The notes beneath the pieces are model-generated. The model did not search any database and was not told the DNA's origin. It saw only the letters and a program-made list of their open reading frames with translations. The translations under genes and the position numbers were made by a program. 64,000 nt of DNA from Bacteroides sp. (GTDB lineage: Bacteria; Bacteroidota; Bacteroidia; Bacteroidales; Bacteroidaceae): contig NZ_JAICZW010000166.1 in assembly GCF_029057325.1 (NCBI RefSeq), positions 1 through 64,000 on the forward strand, read 5' to 3'. Shown one piece after another: positions 25,970 through 34,181 of the stretch; positions within the stretch are counted from its first letter, which is position 1; each line of letters starts with the position of its first letter.

Positions 25970-26734
25970 TCAACTCTCCTTCGTCAACAGGCTTTCCAGT
26001 TCCTCGGCGGTCAGTCTCAGGTAGAACTGCCCTTTGTAGGCTACGGATATGCCTCCGGTCTCTTCGGAAACGATAATCGCATGGGCATCTGATACCTGCG
26101 AAATGCCCATCGCCGCACGATGTCTCAGACCCAGTTCCTTCGGGATGTCGAGGTTGTGGGAAACGGGCAGGATGCATCCCGCCGCCTTGATGCGCTTTTT
26201 GCTGATGACCATTGCTCCGTCGTGCAGCGGGCTGTTCTTGAAGAAGATGTTCTCAATCAGCCGCTGGTTGATGTTGGCGTCGATGGTTTCGCCTGTGCGC
26301 ACCACGTCGCTCAGCGGCATGTTGCGTTCCATTACAATCAGGGCGCCGACTTTCTGCTTGCCCATGCTGATACACGCCATCACAATCGGCATAATGTCTT
26401 CATGTGCCAGCTTTTCTTTTTTGTTTCCGGTGAAGAAGCGCACCAAGGCACTGGCATGCTGATGCGAACCCAGTGTCAGCAAGAAACGCCGAATCTCGTC
26501 CTGAAACAAGACAATGAGCGCCAGCACGCCCACACTGACCAACTTGTCGAAGATGGAGCCAAGCAGCTTCATTTCCAATACCTGAGAGACCACCAGCCAT
26601 ATCAGGATAAACACCAGAATGCCGGTAAACACATTGATGGAGCCGGAAGCCTTCATCAGCTTGTACGTGTAGTACAGCAGGAATGCCACCAGCAGTATGT
26701 CTATAAAATCTTTTATGCTAAATTCAAAAAACAC
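25970..26734 (-). CDS. Diadenylate cyclase CdaA
   Basis: A 254-residue membrane enzyme making cyclic di-AMP from two ATP. Three N-terminal transmembrane helices (about 10-28, 33-53, 57-78) precede the DAC domain, where the motifs LHDGAMVI (DGA, near residue 170) and GLRHRAAMG (RHR, near 203) are intact. The protein ends in VAYKGQFYLRLTAEELESLL, as in CdaA/DacA. The gene lies 45 bases after folP and 44 bases before tldD, so a folP-cdaA-tldD-tldE transcript is likely. Cyclic di-AMP commonly controls potassium and osmolyte transport and envelope homeostasis. Confidence 0.95.
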   Translation of the reverse strand: MFFEFSIKDFIDILLVAFLLYYTYKLMKASGSINVFTGILVFILIWLVVSQVLEMKLLGSIFDKLVSVGVLALIVLFQDEIRRFLLTLGSHQHASALVRFFTGNKKEKLAHEDIMPIVMACISMGKQKVGALIVMERNMPLSDVVRTGETIDANINQRLIENIFFKNSPLHDGAMVISKKRIKAAGCILPVSHNLDIPKELGLRHRAAMGISQVSDAHAIIVSEETGGISVAYKGQFYLRLTAEELESLLTKES

Positions 26735-26779
26735 GGGACGGGGATGATTTAAGATTTATAATTTATGATTTATCAATTG

Positions 26780-27628
26780 TCAACTGTTCCTCATGGCTTC
26801 CACAATCCGTATCGTTTCCACTGCTTCTTTTACGTCGTGCACGCGGAGGATGTCGGCACCTTTCAGCAGGCAGATGGTGTCAATCACCGTGGTGCCGTTC
26901 AGCGACTCCTGCGGCGTGGTGCCCAGCAGGCGGTAAATCATCGACTTGCGGGATACGCCCACCAGCAAAGGCAGTTCGAAGATGCGGAATTCCTCCAGAT
27001 GGTTCAGCAGCTCGTAGTTATGCTCCAGCGTCTTGCCGAAGCCGAAGCCGGGGTCCAGAATGATGTCCTTCACGCCCAAGTCACGCAGTTGTTGCACCTT
27101 CCGGGCAAAATACTGAAAGACCTCCTTCAGCAGATTGTCATAATGGGGATGCTGCTGCATGTCCTGCGGCGTGCCTTGCATGTGCATCATGATGTAAGGC
27201 ACGTTCAGTTCGGCAACTGTGCGGAACATCTCTTCGTCCATCTCGCCGGCGGCAATGTCGTTGATGATGGCAACGCCATACTCCTCCACACACATCCGTG
27301 CCACATCCGCCCGGAAAGTATCTACCGAGACCACCGCATCGGGCTTCACCCTGCGCAGCACGGACAATCCGGTGCGCAACCGTTCCATCTCTTCGCGTGC
27401 CGATACATTATCGGCGTTGGGGCGGGAAGAATAAGCGCCGATGTCAATGATTCCGGCTCCTTCCGTCACAATCTGTTCCACTCGTCGGGCTATCTCCACT
27501 TCGGTCTGCATCCGGCTACCGGCATAGAAAGAGTCGGGGGTGACATTCAAAATCCCCATCACACACGGAGTGGAAAGGTCCAGCAGCGTGCCGTTCACAT
27601 TTATATATTTGGTATTCAGTCTCTCCAT
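26780..27628 (-). CDS. folP: Dihydropteroate synthase
   Basis: A 282-residue enzyme condensing p-aminobenzoate with hydroxymethyl-dihydropterin pyrophosphate in folate synthesis; the target of sulfonamides. Family motifs are VMGILNVTPDSFYAGSR, IDIGAYSSRPNA, the IINDIAAG block, MHMQGTPQDMQ, DPGFGFGKTLEHNYELL and VGVSRKS. It is preceded by a well-formed promoter and leads the probable operon with cdaA. Confidence 0.97.
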   Translation of the reverse strand: MERLNTKYINVNGTLLDLSTPCVMGILNVTPDSFYAGSRMQTEVEIARRVEQIVTEGAGIIDIGAYSSRPNADNVSAREEMERLRTGLSVLRRVKPDAVVSVDTFRADVARMCVEEYGVAIINDIAAGEMDEEMFRTVAELNVPYIMMHMQGTPQDMQQHPHYDNLLKEVFQYFARKVQQLRDLGVKDIILDPGFGFGKTLEHNYELLNHLEEFRIFELPLLVGVSRKSMIYRLLGTTPQESLNGTTVIDTICLLKGADILRVHDVKEAVETIRIVEAMRNS

Positions 27629-27654
27629 GAATCGTTTTTCTTGATATACAACTG

Positions 27655-27684
27655 CAAATGTAAATAAAAAAAGCTATTGGCAAA
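27655..27684 (-). promoter_or_regulatory. Promoter for the folP operon
   Basis: On the minus strand TTTG (27681-27684) and TACATTTG (27655-27662) are separated by 18 bases, a close match to the Bacteroides consensus. Confidence 0.7.
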
Positions 27685-27725
27685 CGTTAGGGGGATAAAA
27701 TAAATTCAACGGAATCCATACCCGA

Positions 27726-27771
27726 TAAAAAACAAGGGAGGCAACGTACTCTTGTACCTCACCTCCCTGTT
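27726..27771 (-). terminator. Terminator of the HU-like gene
   Basis: An AACAGGGAGG / CCTCCCTTGTT stem followed on the minus strand by a T-run. Confidence 0.8.
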
Positions 27772-27804
27772 CACTTTTTTACTCCTGACGGAGCATTCTC
27801 CGAT

Positions 27805-28272
27805 TTAGCCCAACGGATTGTCTCCTTGGTCGCCGCCGTCTCCAGAACCTCCGTTTCCTTCTTCCTCTTTGGGTACAACCACTTCGTCGGTCACCAGTCG
27901 CGTGATCCCCGACTGCTTCATCATGTTCTTCAACCGCTGTCCCGGTACGAAAATCAATTTCTGACGGTAAACCACATCTGCCGTTACCGACTTTGCCTCT
28001 TCCTGGCTTTTGCCGTTCAAGCCGGGTCGTATGCTTCCAAAATCGCCCAGCCGCACGGTTGCCCCGATGCTGGCGTAGGTGCAAAGCGCGTCAACCATAC
28101 CGTCCAGCACTGCTTTTACGATACCTCTGGGAATCATTCCCTGACTGGTTACCTGGTCACACAATCTGTCGAAATCAATGTCTGCCACAGAATAAGAAGC
28201 AGCCACATACTTTTCTGTTTTGGCGGTACCAATGCCCACCATTCTCTTTCTTACTACATAACGAAATGCCAT
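27805..28272 (-). CDS. HU-like DNA-binding protein
   Basis: A 155-residue member of the HU/IHF-like family of Bacteroides (HU-HIG type). The fold is visible as a helical start around IDFDRLCDQVTSQGMIPRG and the strand hairpin TVRLGDFGSIRPGLNGKSQE. The C-terminus is a low-complexity Gly/Asp tail (GNGGSGDGGDQGDN). It probably binds DNA as a dimer and has an architectural role. It is monocistronic with its own promoter and terminator. Confidence 0.85.
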   Translation of the reverse strand: MAFRYVVRKRMVGIGTAKTEKYVAASYSVADIDFDRLCDQVTSQGMIPRGIVKAVLDGMVDALCTYASIGATVRLGDFGSIRPGLNGKSQEEAKSVTADVVYRQKLIFVPGQRLKNMMKQSGITRLVTDEVVVPKEEEGNGGSGDGGDQGDNPLG

Positions 28273-28335
28273 AATCTTGTCGTTTTAAAAGGTTAATAAA
28301 TAAAGTTAGTTTTGTGTTTTAAGCTTAAGACGTGG

Positions 28336-28343
28336 CAAAGGTA
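28336..28343 (-). promoter_or_regulatory. -7 box for the HU-like gene
   Basis: TACCTTTG on the minus strand, 63 bases upstream of the start; no clear -33. Confidence 0.45.
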
Positions 28344-28521
28344 AGGGAGTTCTTTCAACTAAAAAAACGTTTTTGCGAAAAGCGTTACACAAATTGAATG
28401 ATATGTGGTAATAGACTGTTTGTTAGCGCTTTGTCAATTTCTTCCAATAAACTTTTCTAAGAGTGGTATTCATAGACTGCCCATTCTTTTGGGGGATGCT
28501 GAGTCACCTCTCGTTCTCATA

Positions 28522-28647
28522 CTAGGAGAACACAAAGGACCATTCCACACCGTCTGGTGCACCATGCTTCTTCTTCAGCAGGCAATTCTTGCTTTTCCCG
28601 GTTTTATTGTTTTCAATAGGGAATGATACAATATACTTTGATTTCAT
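28522..28647 (-). CDS. Possible 41-residue small protein
   Basis: An ATG-started minus-strand ORF with protein-like composition (MKSKYIVSFPIENNKTGKSK, ending VEWSFVFS), preceded by a purine-rich AAAGAAAGA. It is too short for an assignment and lies between an HU-like gene and a decayed gene, so it may be a remnant. Apart from this I see no gene from 28273 to 28721. Confidence 0.35.
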   Translation of the reverse strand: MKSKYIVSFPIENNKTGKSKNCLLKKKHGAPDGVEWSFVFS

Positions 28648-28721
28648 TCTTTCTTTATGCGAAGAATGCAGGTATAGGTGGCGGCATCTTCAAAAATCTG
28701 TTTGTCTCCAAAATCGGTCAA

Positions 28722-29423
28722 TTATTTTTTGCGACGATATTTCTGATTTGGGTCGTTGGGCTTTTCGGGAATAGTACGTTCAAGAACCTCGAGTTCTATT
28801 AAGGACGTAATATATTTCTGCCGATTTTTAGATTGATTGGAAATTTTCAACCTATCCATAATCTCCTGTGCGGTCCTCGGTACGGAACAAAAGTTTCTAA
28901 TATCCTCTTCCTTCTTTGTCAGTTTACGAGTAACCAAGTTTACGCAAGGTTGGTTACTTCCCTTATCTGCTTGGTTACTTTTACGCTCATTAGCGGTCAT
29001 AACTTGGTTACTTTCTGCTTGAGCTTGGTTACTTTCGCGAGGTATGGTAATTACAAACTCGTTGGCGGCGTGAGTGATTTCTTTGTCTTCTACTCCATTG
29101 GAAAAAACGGCATTTGGATTGTATTCAAGCGCACGGCGCACCCCACTTCCTGCTCCGGTATAGGGCAACAAGTAGTTTGCATTCGTGAACAAAAACATAT
29201 TTCGAGGCATTGATGTACCATTCTTAACATCCTCAACAGTTAACCCATTTGGCAAAGTTCCCGGACTATGAATTTCTACGCGATTGTCAAATATAAAAAT
29301 ACGAATCGGAGACTTAATATTCAGCGAGCGGTGTACAAGTGCATTAACGACATATTCGGTAAGACTTTCGTAAGGTATTTCCAGTTTACCAATAGAATTG
29401 AATTCCTTTTCGACCTGAACCGA
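28722..29423 (-). pseudogene. C-terminal fragment of an AlbA_2/HATPase_c_4-type regulator
   Basis: The frame is open from directly after the stop codon at 29424-29426 and carries a HATPase_c_4-like module: ESLTEYVVNALVHRSLNI, then FDNRVEIHSPGTLPNGL and SMPRNMFLFTNANYL, and GAGSGVRRAL. It ends in a winged-helix-like tail (TAQEIMDRLKISNQSKNRQK). Complete relatives have an additional N-terminal Schlafen AlbA_2 domain, missing here. An internal ATG or GTG would give at most 177-233 residues. A low-complexity SNQ repeat follows the ATPase part. Its left end coincides exactly with the end of the 13-gene cluster. Confidence 0.7.
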
Positions 29424-31355
29424 TTATTGTGTATGTGTTACTTGGTAGTTCGGGCAATTCACCACATACACCCATGAAGACGATTTATGAGGTGATGTGG
29501 AAATTACCACTGTCACTGCTCCTTTGGTGAAATGAAAGGGAATGTTGAACTTGTCTTTCACACTGCGGTTGGGACCTATCAAGATCCTGCCGGAAGTATC
29601 GGGACCATCATAGACTGTCAGAAGGTCGGGCTCACTGTAAAAATCCCCCGAGATAGAAGCGTTTCCTTCCTCTTGTCCCATGCCATAAGAGCGCTGATGC
29701 CTCATTTCATTAGCCTGTTTGGGAGTATTCTGCCCTCCGCTGCACGGCGGAAGTTCCATGTGGAGCGGGATGTCGCGCCGCTCTTGATTGACACGCAGAT
29801 AGTCCCAGTCGCAGTTGTTCACTTTCGTCCGGTTGGTGGTGTATCCTTTGCGTGAGGCTACGATAGAGATACGCTCGTACTTGCGCATTGCGACATCAAA
29901 CTCACCGTTCCCACTGTTGGAGGGTTGCATTTTCCCGCTTTCCGAACCGTTTATCTGCAGGTCGCAATCGGGCAGTAGCACGTTTGCTTTCTCTTCGCGC
30001 ACGGTACGGAATCTCAGCGTTTCCATCACAGGCCGCATACGTATCTTTTTCTCCTTGTCTTTAATCTCTTTGAATACGGGGAAAGCGGATTGCTTGGGAT
30101 AGTATGCCGGACTCTTGGTGGAGACAATCTGTATGCGGTCGTCTTCCATTGCCGAGACGGGGAAGATACCGTTGCGGTTGCTCGTTTCGGTAGCACGTTC
30201 TTGCTTTCCATCGGGGTGAGTGAGGAGAATCTCGTTGCGTACACCTGCGATGGGAACACTTGAAATGCTGTCGATATTTATAAACTCCTGCAAATAGGGT
30301 TCGGGTTCCAGCCATATCGTACGTATGTCGTCGCTTTGCAGGTTGAACTTCTCTACTGTCCATGGACCGCCTTCCTGTTGTCCGTCCTTATAGTGGACTT
30401 TAGAAGCGGTAATAGAAATGGTGGAGAGGACAAAGGCATCGTCATACACTGCTATGCCCTTACCGTCGATGCTGGTTTTTACTTTGCGCATAGTGGTTGT
30501 CCGGCTGTTGCCGGGATGGGTGAGCGACACCGTGCAAACGGCATCGGGAATGGGTTGCTGGGTGGCTTTGCTCTTCACGAAGAAGGTGAACCGCTCTTTC
30601 AGAGGACGGAGGCGGAGCGCCATACTGTCGCTTGCCTGTTTCAGCATCTGACAAGGTATCTCGGTGTGAATGGTATCGGCATAACCGTAACATTTTCCTA
30701 TGAGCTGTTTCATCACCGAGCAGTAGCGCATCTGCGGCATTGTGGCAATGCCCGAAGCATCTGCCACGACCGAATCTGTCTTTACCTTCCCTTGCTCTGT
30801 ATACTGATAGACGAGCACGCCATCGGGCAGGATATCGCCTGTCTCCTTGTCTACAAGCATGATGTGCAGGTCTTCAAGCCGGGGTTGCATGGGTAGGTCG
30901 GCATGCCATGTATAGTGAAAGTTGAACTTCACATCGGCGGCGGCATGGCAATCGCTTTGGGCGGTAAAGGACACTTTGCTCAAGCAGTGAAATACGTAAC
31001 TGTATACACTACAAGGCAGTTTTTCGAAAACGGTTATTCCTGTAGAGTCAGTTTGCTGCGTACGGCGTACTTCTTCCGTGGCCAGGAATTGTCCGTTATT
31101 CCATAGGAAATGGGTTTGGTAGGCCATTTCTACCGGTTGACCGGCAATAGCGAGGTGGCTATCGGGTTCGTAGCATTCTACGGTAATGCTCTTTTCGCAC
31201 TTGATGAACAGCAGAAGCGGAAGTAGCAAAAGGAGCAGTAGCCACCAAGGACGTCGGCGCTTGTGGTGCAACTGCAGGGTATACAGATTGTACTCTTCGT
31301 TGTATTTCACTTTTTGGGTGAAGTATATTCTGCTTAATCGATGGTCTTTGCTCAT
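29424..31355 (-). CDS. Cluster gene 13: membrane protein with Ig-like repeats
   Basis: A 643-residue protein. A basic cytoplasmic N-terminus (residues 1-36, ending HHKRRRP) is followed by one transmembrane helix (37-52), then an extracytoplasmic region of repeated beta domains of carboxypeptidase-regulatory/Ig type (CEKSITVECYEPDSHLAIAG; DKETGDILPDGVLVYQYTEQ; VKSKATQQPIPDAVCTV; VREEKANVLLPDCDLQI). Similar units occur in the two paralogous genes upstream. The C-terminus resembles a small beta domain (DLLTVYDGPDTSGRILIGP). It starts 4 bases after the preceding gene. I infer a structural or sensing envelope component. Confidence 0.65.
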   Translation of the reverse strand: MSKDHRLSRIYFTQKVKYNEEYNLYTLQLHHKRRRPWWLLLLLLLPLLLFIKCEKSITVECYEPDSHLAIAGQPVEMAYQTHFLWNNGQFLATEEVRRTQQTDSTGITVFEKLPCSVYSYVFHCLSKVSFTAQSDCHAAADVKFNFHYTWHADLPMQPRLEDLHIMLVDKETGDILPDGVLVYQYTEQGKVKTDSVVADASGIATMPQMRYCSVMKQLIGKCYGYADTIHTEIPCQMLKQASDSMALRLRPLKERFTFFVKSKATQQPIPDAVCTVSLTHPGNSRTTTMRKVKTSIDGKGIAVYDDAFVLSTISITASKVHYKDGQQEGGPWTVEKFNLQSDDIRTIWLEPEPYLQEFINIDSISSVPIAGVRNEILLTHPDGKQERATETSNRNGIFPVSAMEDDRIQIVSTKSPAYYPKQSAFPVFKEIKDKEKKIRMRPVMETLRFRTVREEKANVLLPDCDLQINGSESGKMQPSNSGNGEFDVAMRKYERISIVASRKGYTTNRTKVNNCDWDYLRVNQERRDIPLHMELPPCSGGQNTPKQANEMRHQRSYGMGQEEGNASISGDFYSEPDLLTVYDGPDTSGRILIGPNRSVKDKFNIPFHFTKGAVTVVISTSPHKSSSWVYVVNCPNYQVTHTQ

Positions 31356-31359
31356 ATCA

Positions 31360-32592
31360 TTATTTCTTTTGAGGCGTTGTATCGTGCAAATCGTGCGATT
31401 GTTGATATTCGGGCGATATATCGAATGTTATTTTATACTTTTCCTTGTTGGTAAACCAATCTTTGGGAATATGGCAATACCCCTCGGCATCGGTGCGTAG
31501 TTGCACTTTTCCCTTCTTCTTGGTGTGGAGTATGAAATCCATGTCTGCCAACGGATAGCTGCCATAATCGAGCAACCGGAGACCTATCAATTCCGGTTTC
31601 GGTGCGGGTTTCGGTTCCGGTTGAGGTTTAGGAGGCTCTGGAACCGGAGGTACGGGTTTCGGACCTGGACCTGGATCAGGAGGAATCGTCTCCAATGAGA
31701 AGACAAAGCGCAAGCGTTGGTCGGCATATTGGGGTGTCTGCTGTTGCACCTTATCTTGATAAGAAACTTCACAAGCGGTCTGTGGCTGAAGCATATCTCC
31801 TTCTATCGACCCTGCTAAAGGTATCTGGAGTGATGCGTTTCCCGTCTCTTCTGTCAATGGATAAGTTTTGCCATTGAAGGTCACCATGCAGTTGAATTGC
31901 TCTACCGGAGCATCATCCATAGTTACGGTTACATCTACATAAAAATATCGGGTGAGGTCGAATGCATATTCTTTCTTACCCTTCTCTACAACCAGCGTAA
32001 ACAGCCGTCCTTTGGACAGTTCGATGATCAGTTCCTTTCCCACAGGCAAGAGGTTGTCTACCGTGAACCAGCCATCGGTTGAGGTGACCCGTTGGTAACC
32101 GGCCAACTGGAAGATAAAGGAGGGTAGCAATGTCTTTTCCCATTGAAAGCCAATCTTGACTTCCTGCATCTCGATGTGTGTGTATTCGGTCGTGAGGTCG
32201 GTACAAGCTGCTTGATTGGGGTAGGCATAGCCCCATGCCACAAGCGCGATGTCATAATCCGTACCGTTCTTGCGGTAATAGATATACTTCTTGTCGGGTA
32301 TTGACAGCAAGCTCTGCTTCAGTGGTGATGAATCGAGAGCCGTTGCCAATGCGTTTCTACGCTTGCGGTACGCTTCGGCTACTACGGCTCCTTCGTCAGC
32401 GGAAGCTTCGCTATACGACTTCCAGTCATTGCCGGGTAATGTCCATTGCAAGTAGTCTACTCCTGTCTCCGGTTCAGGATAGAGCAGGCGTACCTGTTGC
32501 GCCATGGGCGTAATCAGTTGGCTGATTTTCTGAATGGGAAAGCGTTGGTCGATGAGCCGGACAACTTCTCCTATTTGTAATTTGATATTCAT
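31360..32592 (-). CDS. Cluster gene 12: paralog of gene 10 with Pro-rich linker
   Basis: A 410-residue protein whose first 130 residues are paralogous to gene 10 (shared pattern DYLQWTLPGNDW, SIPDKKYIYYRK, LVAWGYAYP), followed by an Ig-like domain, and a Pro/Lys-rich linker at about 305-335 (PPDPGPGPKPVPPVPEPPKP). It ends in a second Ig-like domain (LIGLRLLDYGSYPLADMDFI) with no transmembrane helix, while gene 10 ends in one. The start overlaps the stop of the DUF1294 gene by four bases (ATGA). Function unknown; likely a partner of genes 10 and 13. Confidence 0.65.
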   Translation of the reverse strand: MNIKLQIGEVVRLIDQRFPIQKISQLITPMAQQVRLLYPEPETGVDYLQWTLPGNDWKSYSEASADEGAVVAEAYRKRRNALATALDSSPLKQSLLSIPDKKYIYYRKNGTDYDIALVAWGYAYPNQAACTDLTTEYTHIEMQEVKIGFQWEKTLLPSFIFQLAGYQRVTSTDGWFTVDNLLPVGKELIIELSKGRLFTLVVEKGKKEYAFDLTRYFYVDVTVTMDDAPVEQFNCMVTFNGKTYPLTEETGNASLQIPLAGSIEGDMLQPQTACEVSYQDKVQQQTPQYADQRLRFVFSLETIPPDPGPGPKPVPPVPEPPKPQPEPKPAPKPELIGLRLLDYGSYPLADMDFILHTKKKGKVQLRTDAEGYCHIPKDWFTNKEKYKITFDISPEYQQSHDLHDTTPQKK

Positions 32593-32879
32593 ACTGATGG
32601 AGAGTTAGTGTAACATATCCATGCTAATACAAGCAACCAAAGTACCAGGCATAAAGGTACCGTGATTAAGAAACTTCTATGCAGCGTCTTGTGTCTGAAC
32701 AGCCACATACCCATACTTGCACCATAAGCTCCGCCTATCACAGCCAGACCTAAAAGTACAAATTCGGGGATACGCCAACAATGGTAGTGTGCACGCCGTT
32801 TATCTATCGCATAGATGCCGAAAGACAAGATGTTGATAAGAAACAGATAAGTATAAAACAGAAATCCTAAATCACTCAT
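32589..32879 (-). CDS. Cluster gene 11: DUF1294 membrane protein
   Basis: A 96-residue protein with DUF1294 features: ILSFGIYAIDKRRAHYHCWR, then RIPEFVLLGLAVIGGAYGAS and FRHKTLH. Three to four helices are predicted. Function of the family is unknown. It sits in the middle of the cluster, 76 bases after gene 10 and with a four-base overlap to gene 12, so it is transcribed with them. Confidence 0.8.
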   Translation of the reverse strand: MSDLGFLFYTYLFLINILSFGIYAIDKRRAHYHCWRIPEFVLLGLAVIGGAYGASMGMWLFRHKTLHRSFLITVPLCLVLWLLVLAWICYTNSPSV

Positions 32880-32955
32880 AATAGTAAACCGGTATAACGG
32901 AGTTCAGTGTTTGGGGCACTGAACTCACGGGTGTGATACAAAATAACGATGAGGG

Positions 32956-34158
32956 TCAGCTCCAAAGCATTCCCGCGCAGATGCAGTAGGTGATGTAAAC
33001 CAGGAAGAGAATGCCCAATGCCATCAGCCCTTCAAGCAAATACGTCCACCAAGGTGTGGAGGCAGGGGGAGGAGGCGGTACGGATTTTCTTTTCAACGAG
33101 AAGACGAACCGGTTCACTCCTTCAGTCAAAGGGCGGTACTGGCTCTCTCCATCTATGGTAAGTGTACACGCTGCATTAGAATCGGTTATAAAGAAATCTG
33201 AGGTAGCGGCATATCCTTGTTCATCGCATATAAGCGTACTTGGGTGACCGACGTATTCCATACGGACATTTGCCTTATCATAAGGTATGCCATCAAGTGT
33301 GACAAACACTTCTACGACGGCGCGAGGAGGATCGGCAAGGATTCCTCCTTCTTCTCCTTTTCCTCTTTCCTTGTCTTCCCGTTCTTTACGTTTTTTCTCT
33401 TCTTCAGCTTTTCTTCTTTCTTCTTCTTGGCGTTTCTTTTCTTCCTCTTCTTTACGCCTTTTCTCTTCTTCTCTTTTCTTCCTTTCCTCGTCTTCGTCAA
33501 TGTCAGGCTTGGGGGTATTGAAGGCAAAAAGAATCTTATCCATTCCGGACGTTACGGTGATGTGTTTGCGTTCACCCTCTATCTCTACGTCAAACTGGTA
33601 ACCTATGGGAAGCTCGCCTACTTTAAACAATCCTTGTTCATCGGTCGTGCGGGAGAATCCATTGAGCAAAAAGGACTGTCCGACCACCGGTAAACCGTCT
33701 TTCTCCACACCGATGACAACATCAGCTGTCTCCTTGTTATTTACATAGTCACCAATAGCCGAACCTCCACCAACACGTTCCGGGTAGCGATAACCCCAGG
33801 CTGTGAGGCGAATCATCAGATGCCCTGTAGGGGTTTGCTGATAGTATATATAGTTGTCATCGGGCACAGTCAGTATCTTTTGCGCCATGGCTTGATTGGT
33901 TCCAAAGCGCTGCGCTACCGCTTGCTGGCGACGTAACAATTCACGCCGCACTTCTTGCGTGGTGAGCAGGTCGGCTTGCGCCAACGGTAGCCATCCCTCA
34001 CCGGGAAGTTCCCACTGAAGATACTCATGTCCGGGCGTACGCTCAGTGAACAACTGTTCATCGCCATCGCCCAATTGTTTTTTCAGTGCCACATATACCT
34101 TATCATAGTCATCACCGATAAGGCAGAATACACCGGCCGATTTAATTTTTATGTTCAT
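32956..34158 (-). CDS. Cluster gene 10: Ig-like protein with K/E-rich linker and C-terminal anchor
   Basis: A 400-residue protein. The first 130 residues are homologous to gene 12 (EYLQWELPGEGW, TVPDDNYIYYQQ, LTAWGYRYPE). An Ig-like domain follows (EKDGLPVVGQSFLLNGFSRT), then a charged K/E/R helix at about 222-270, a second Ig-like domain (VFVTLDGIPYDKANVRMEYV) and a C-terminal transmembrane helix (about 370-395). The K/E helix could be a rigid spacer or a coiled coil. The orientation of the N-terminal domain is not clear. It starts 23 bases after gene 9. Confidence 0.65.
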   Translation of the reverse strand: MNIKIKSAGVFCLIGDDYDKVYVALKKQLGDGDEQLFTERTPGHEYLQWELPGEGWLPLAQADLLTTQEVRRELLRRQQAVAQRFGTNQAMAQKILTVPDDNYIYYQQTPTGHLMIRLTAWGYRYPERVGGGSAIGDYVNNKETADVVIGVEKDGLPVVGQSFLLNGFSRTTDEQGLFKVGELPIGYQFDVEIEGERKHITVTSGMDKILFAFNTPKPDIDEDEERKKREEEKRRKEEEEKKRQEEERRKAEEEKKRKEREDKERGKGEEGGILADPPRAVVEVFVTLDGIPYDKANVRMEYVGHPSTLICDEQGYAATSDFFITDSNAACTLTIDGESQYRPLTEGVNRFVFSLKRKSVPPPPPASTPWWTYLLEGLMALGILFLVYITYCICAGMLWS

Positions 34159-34181
34159 CTTCCTTCCGTTTTTGATTCATA

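Noticed and set aside
33330..33530. Low-complexity K/E codon run as a non-coding repeat
   Set aside because: It stays in frame with gene 10 and codes for a charged helix; it is coding.
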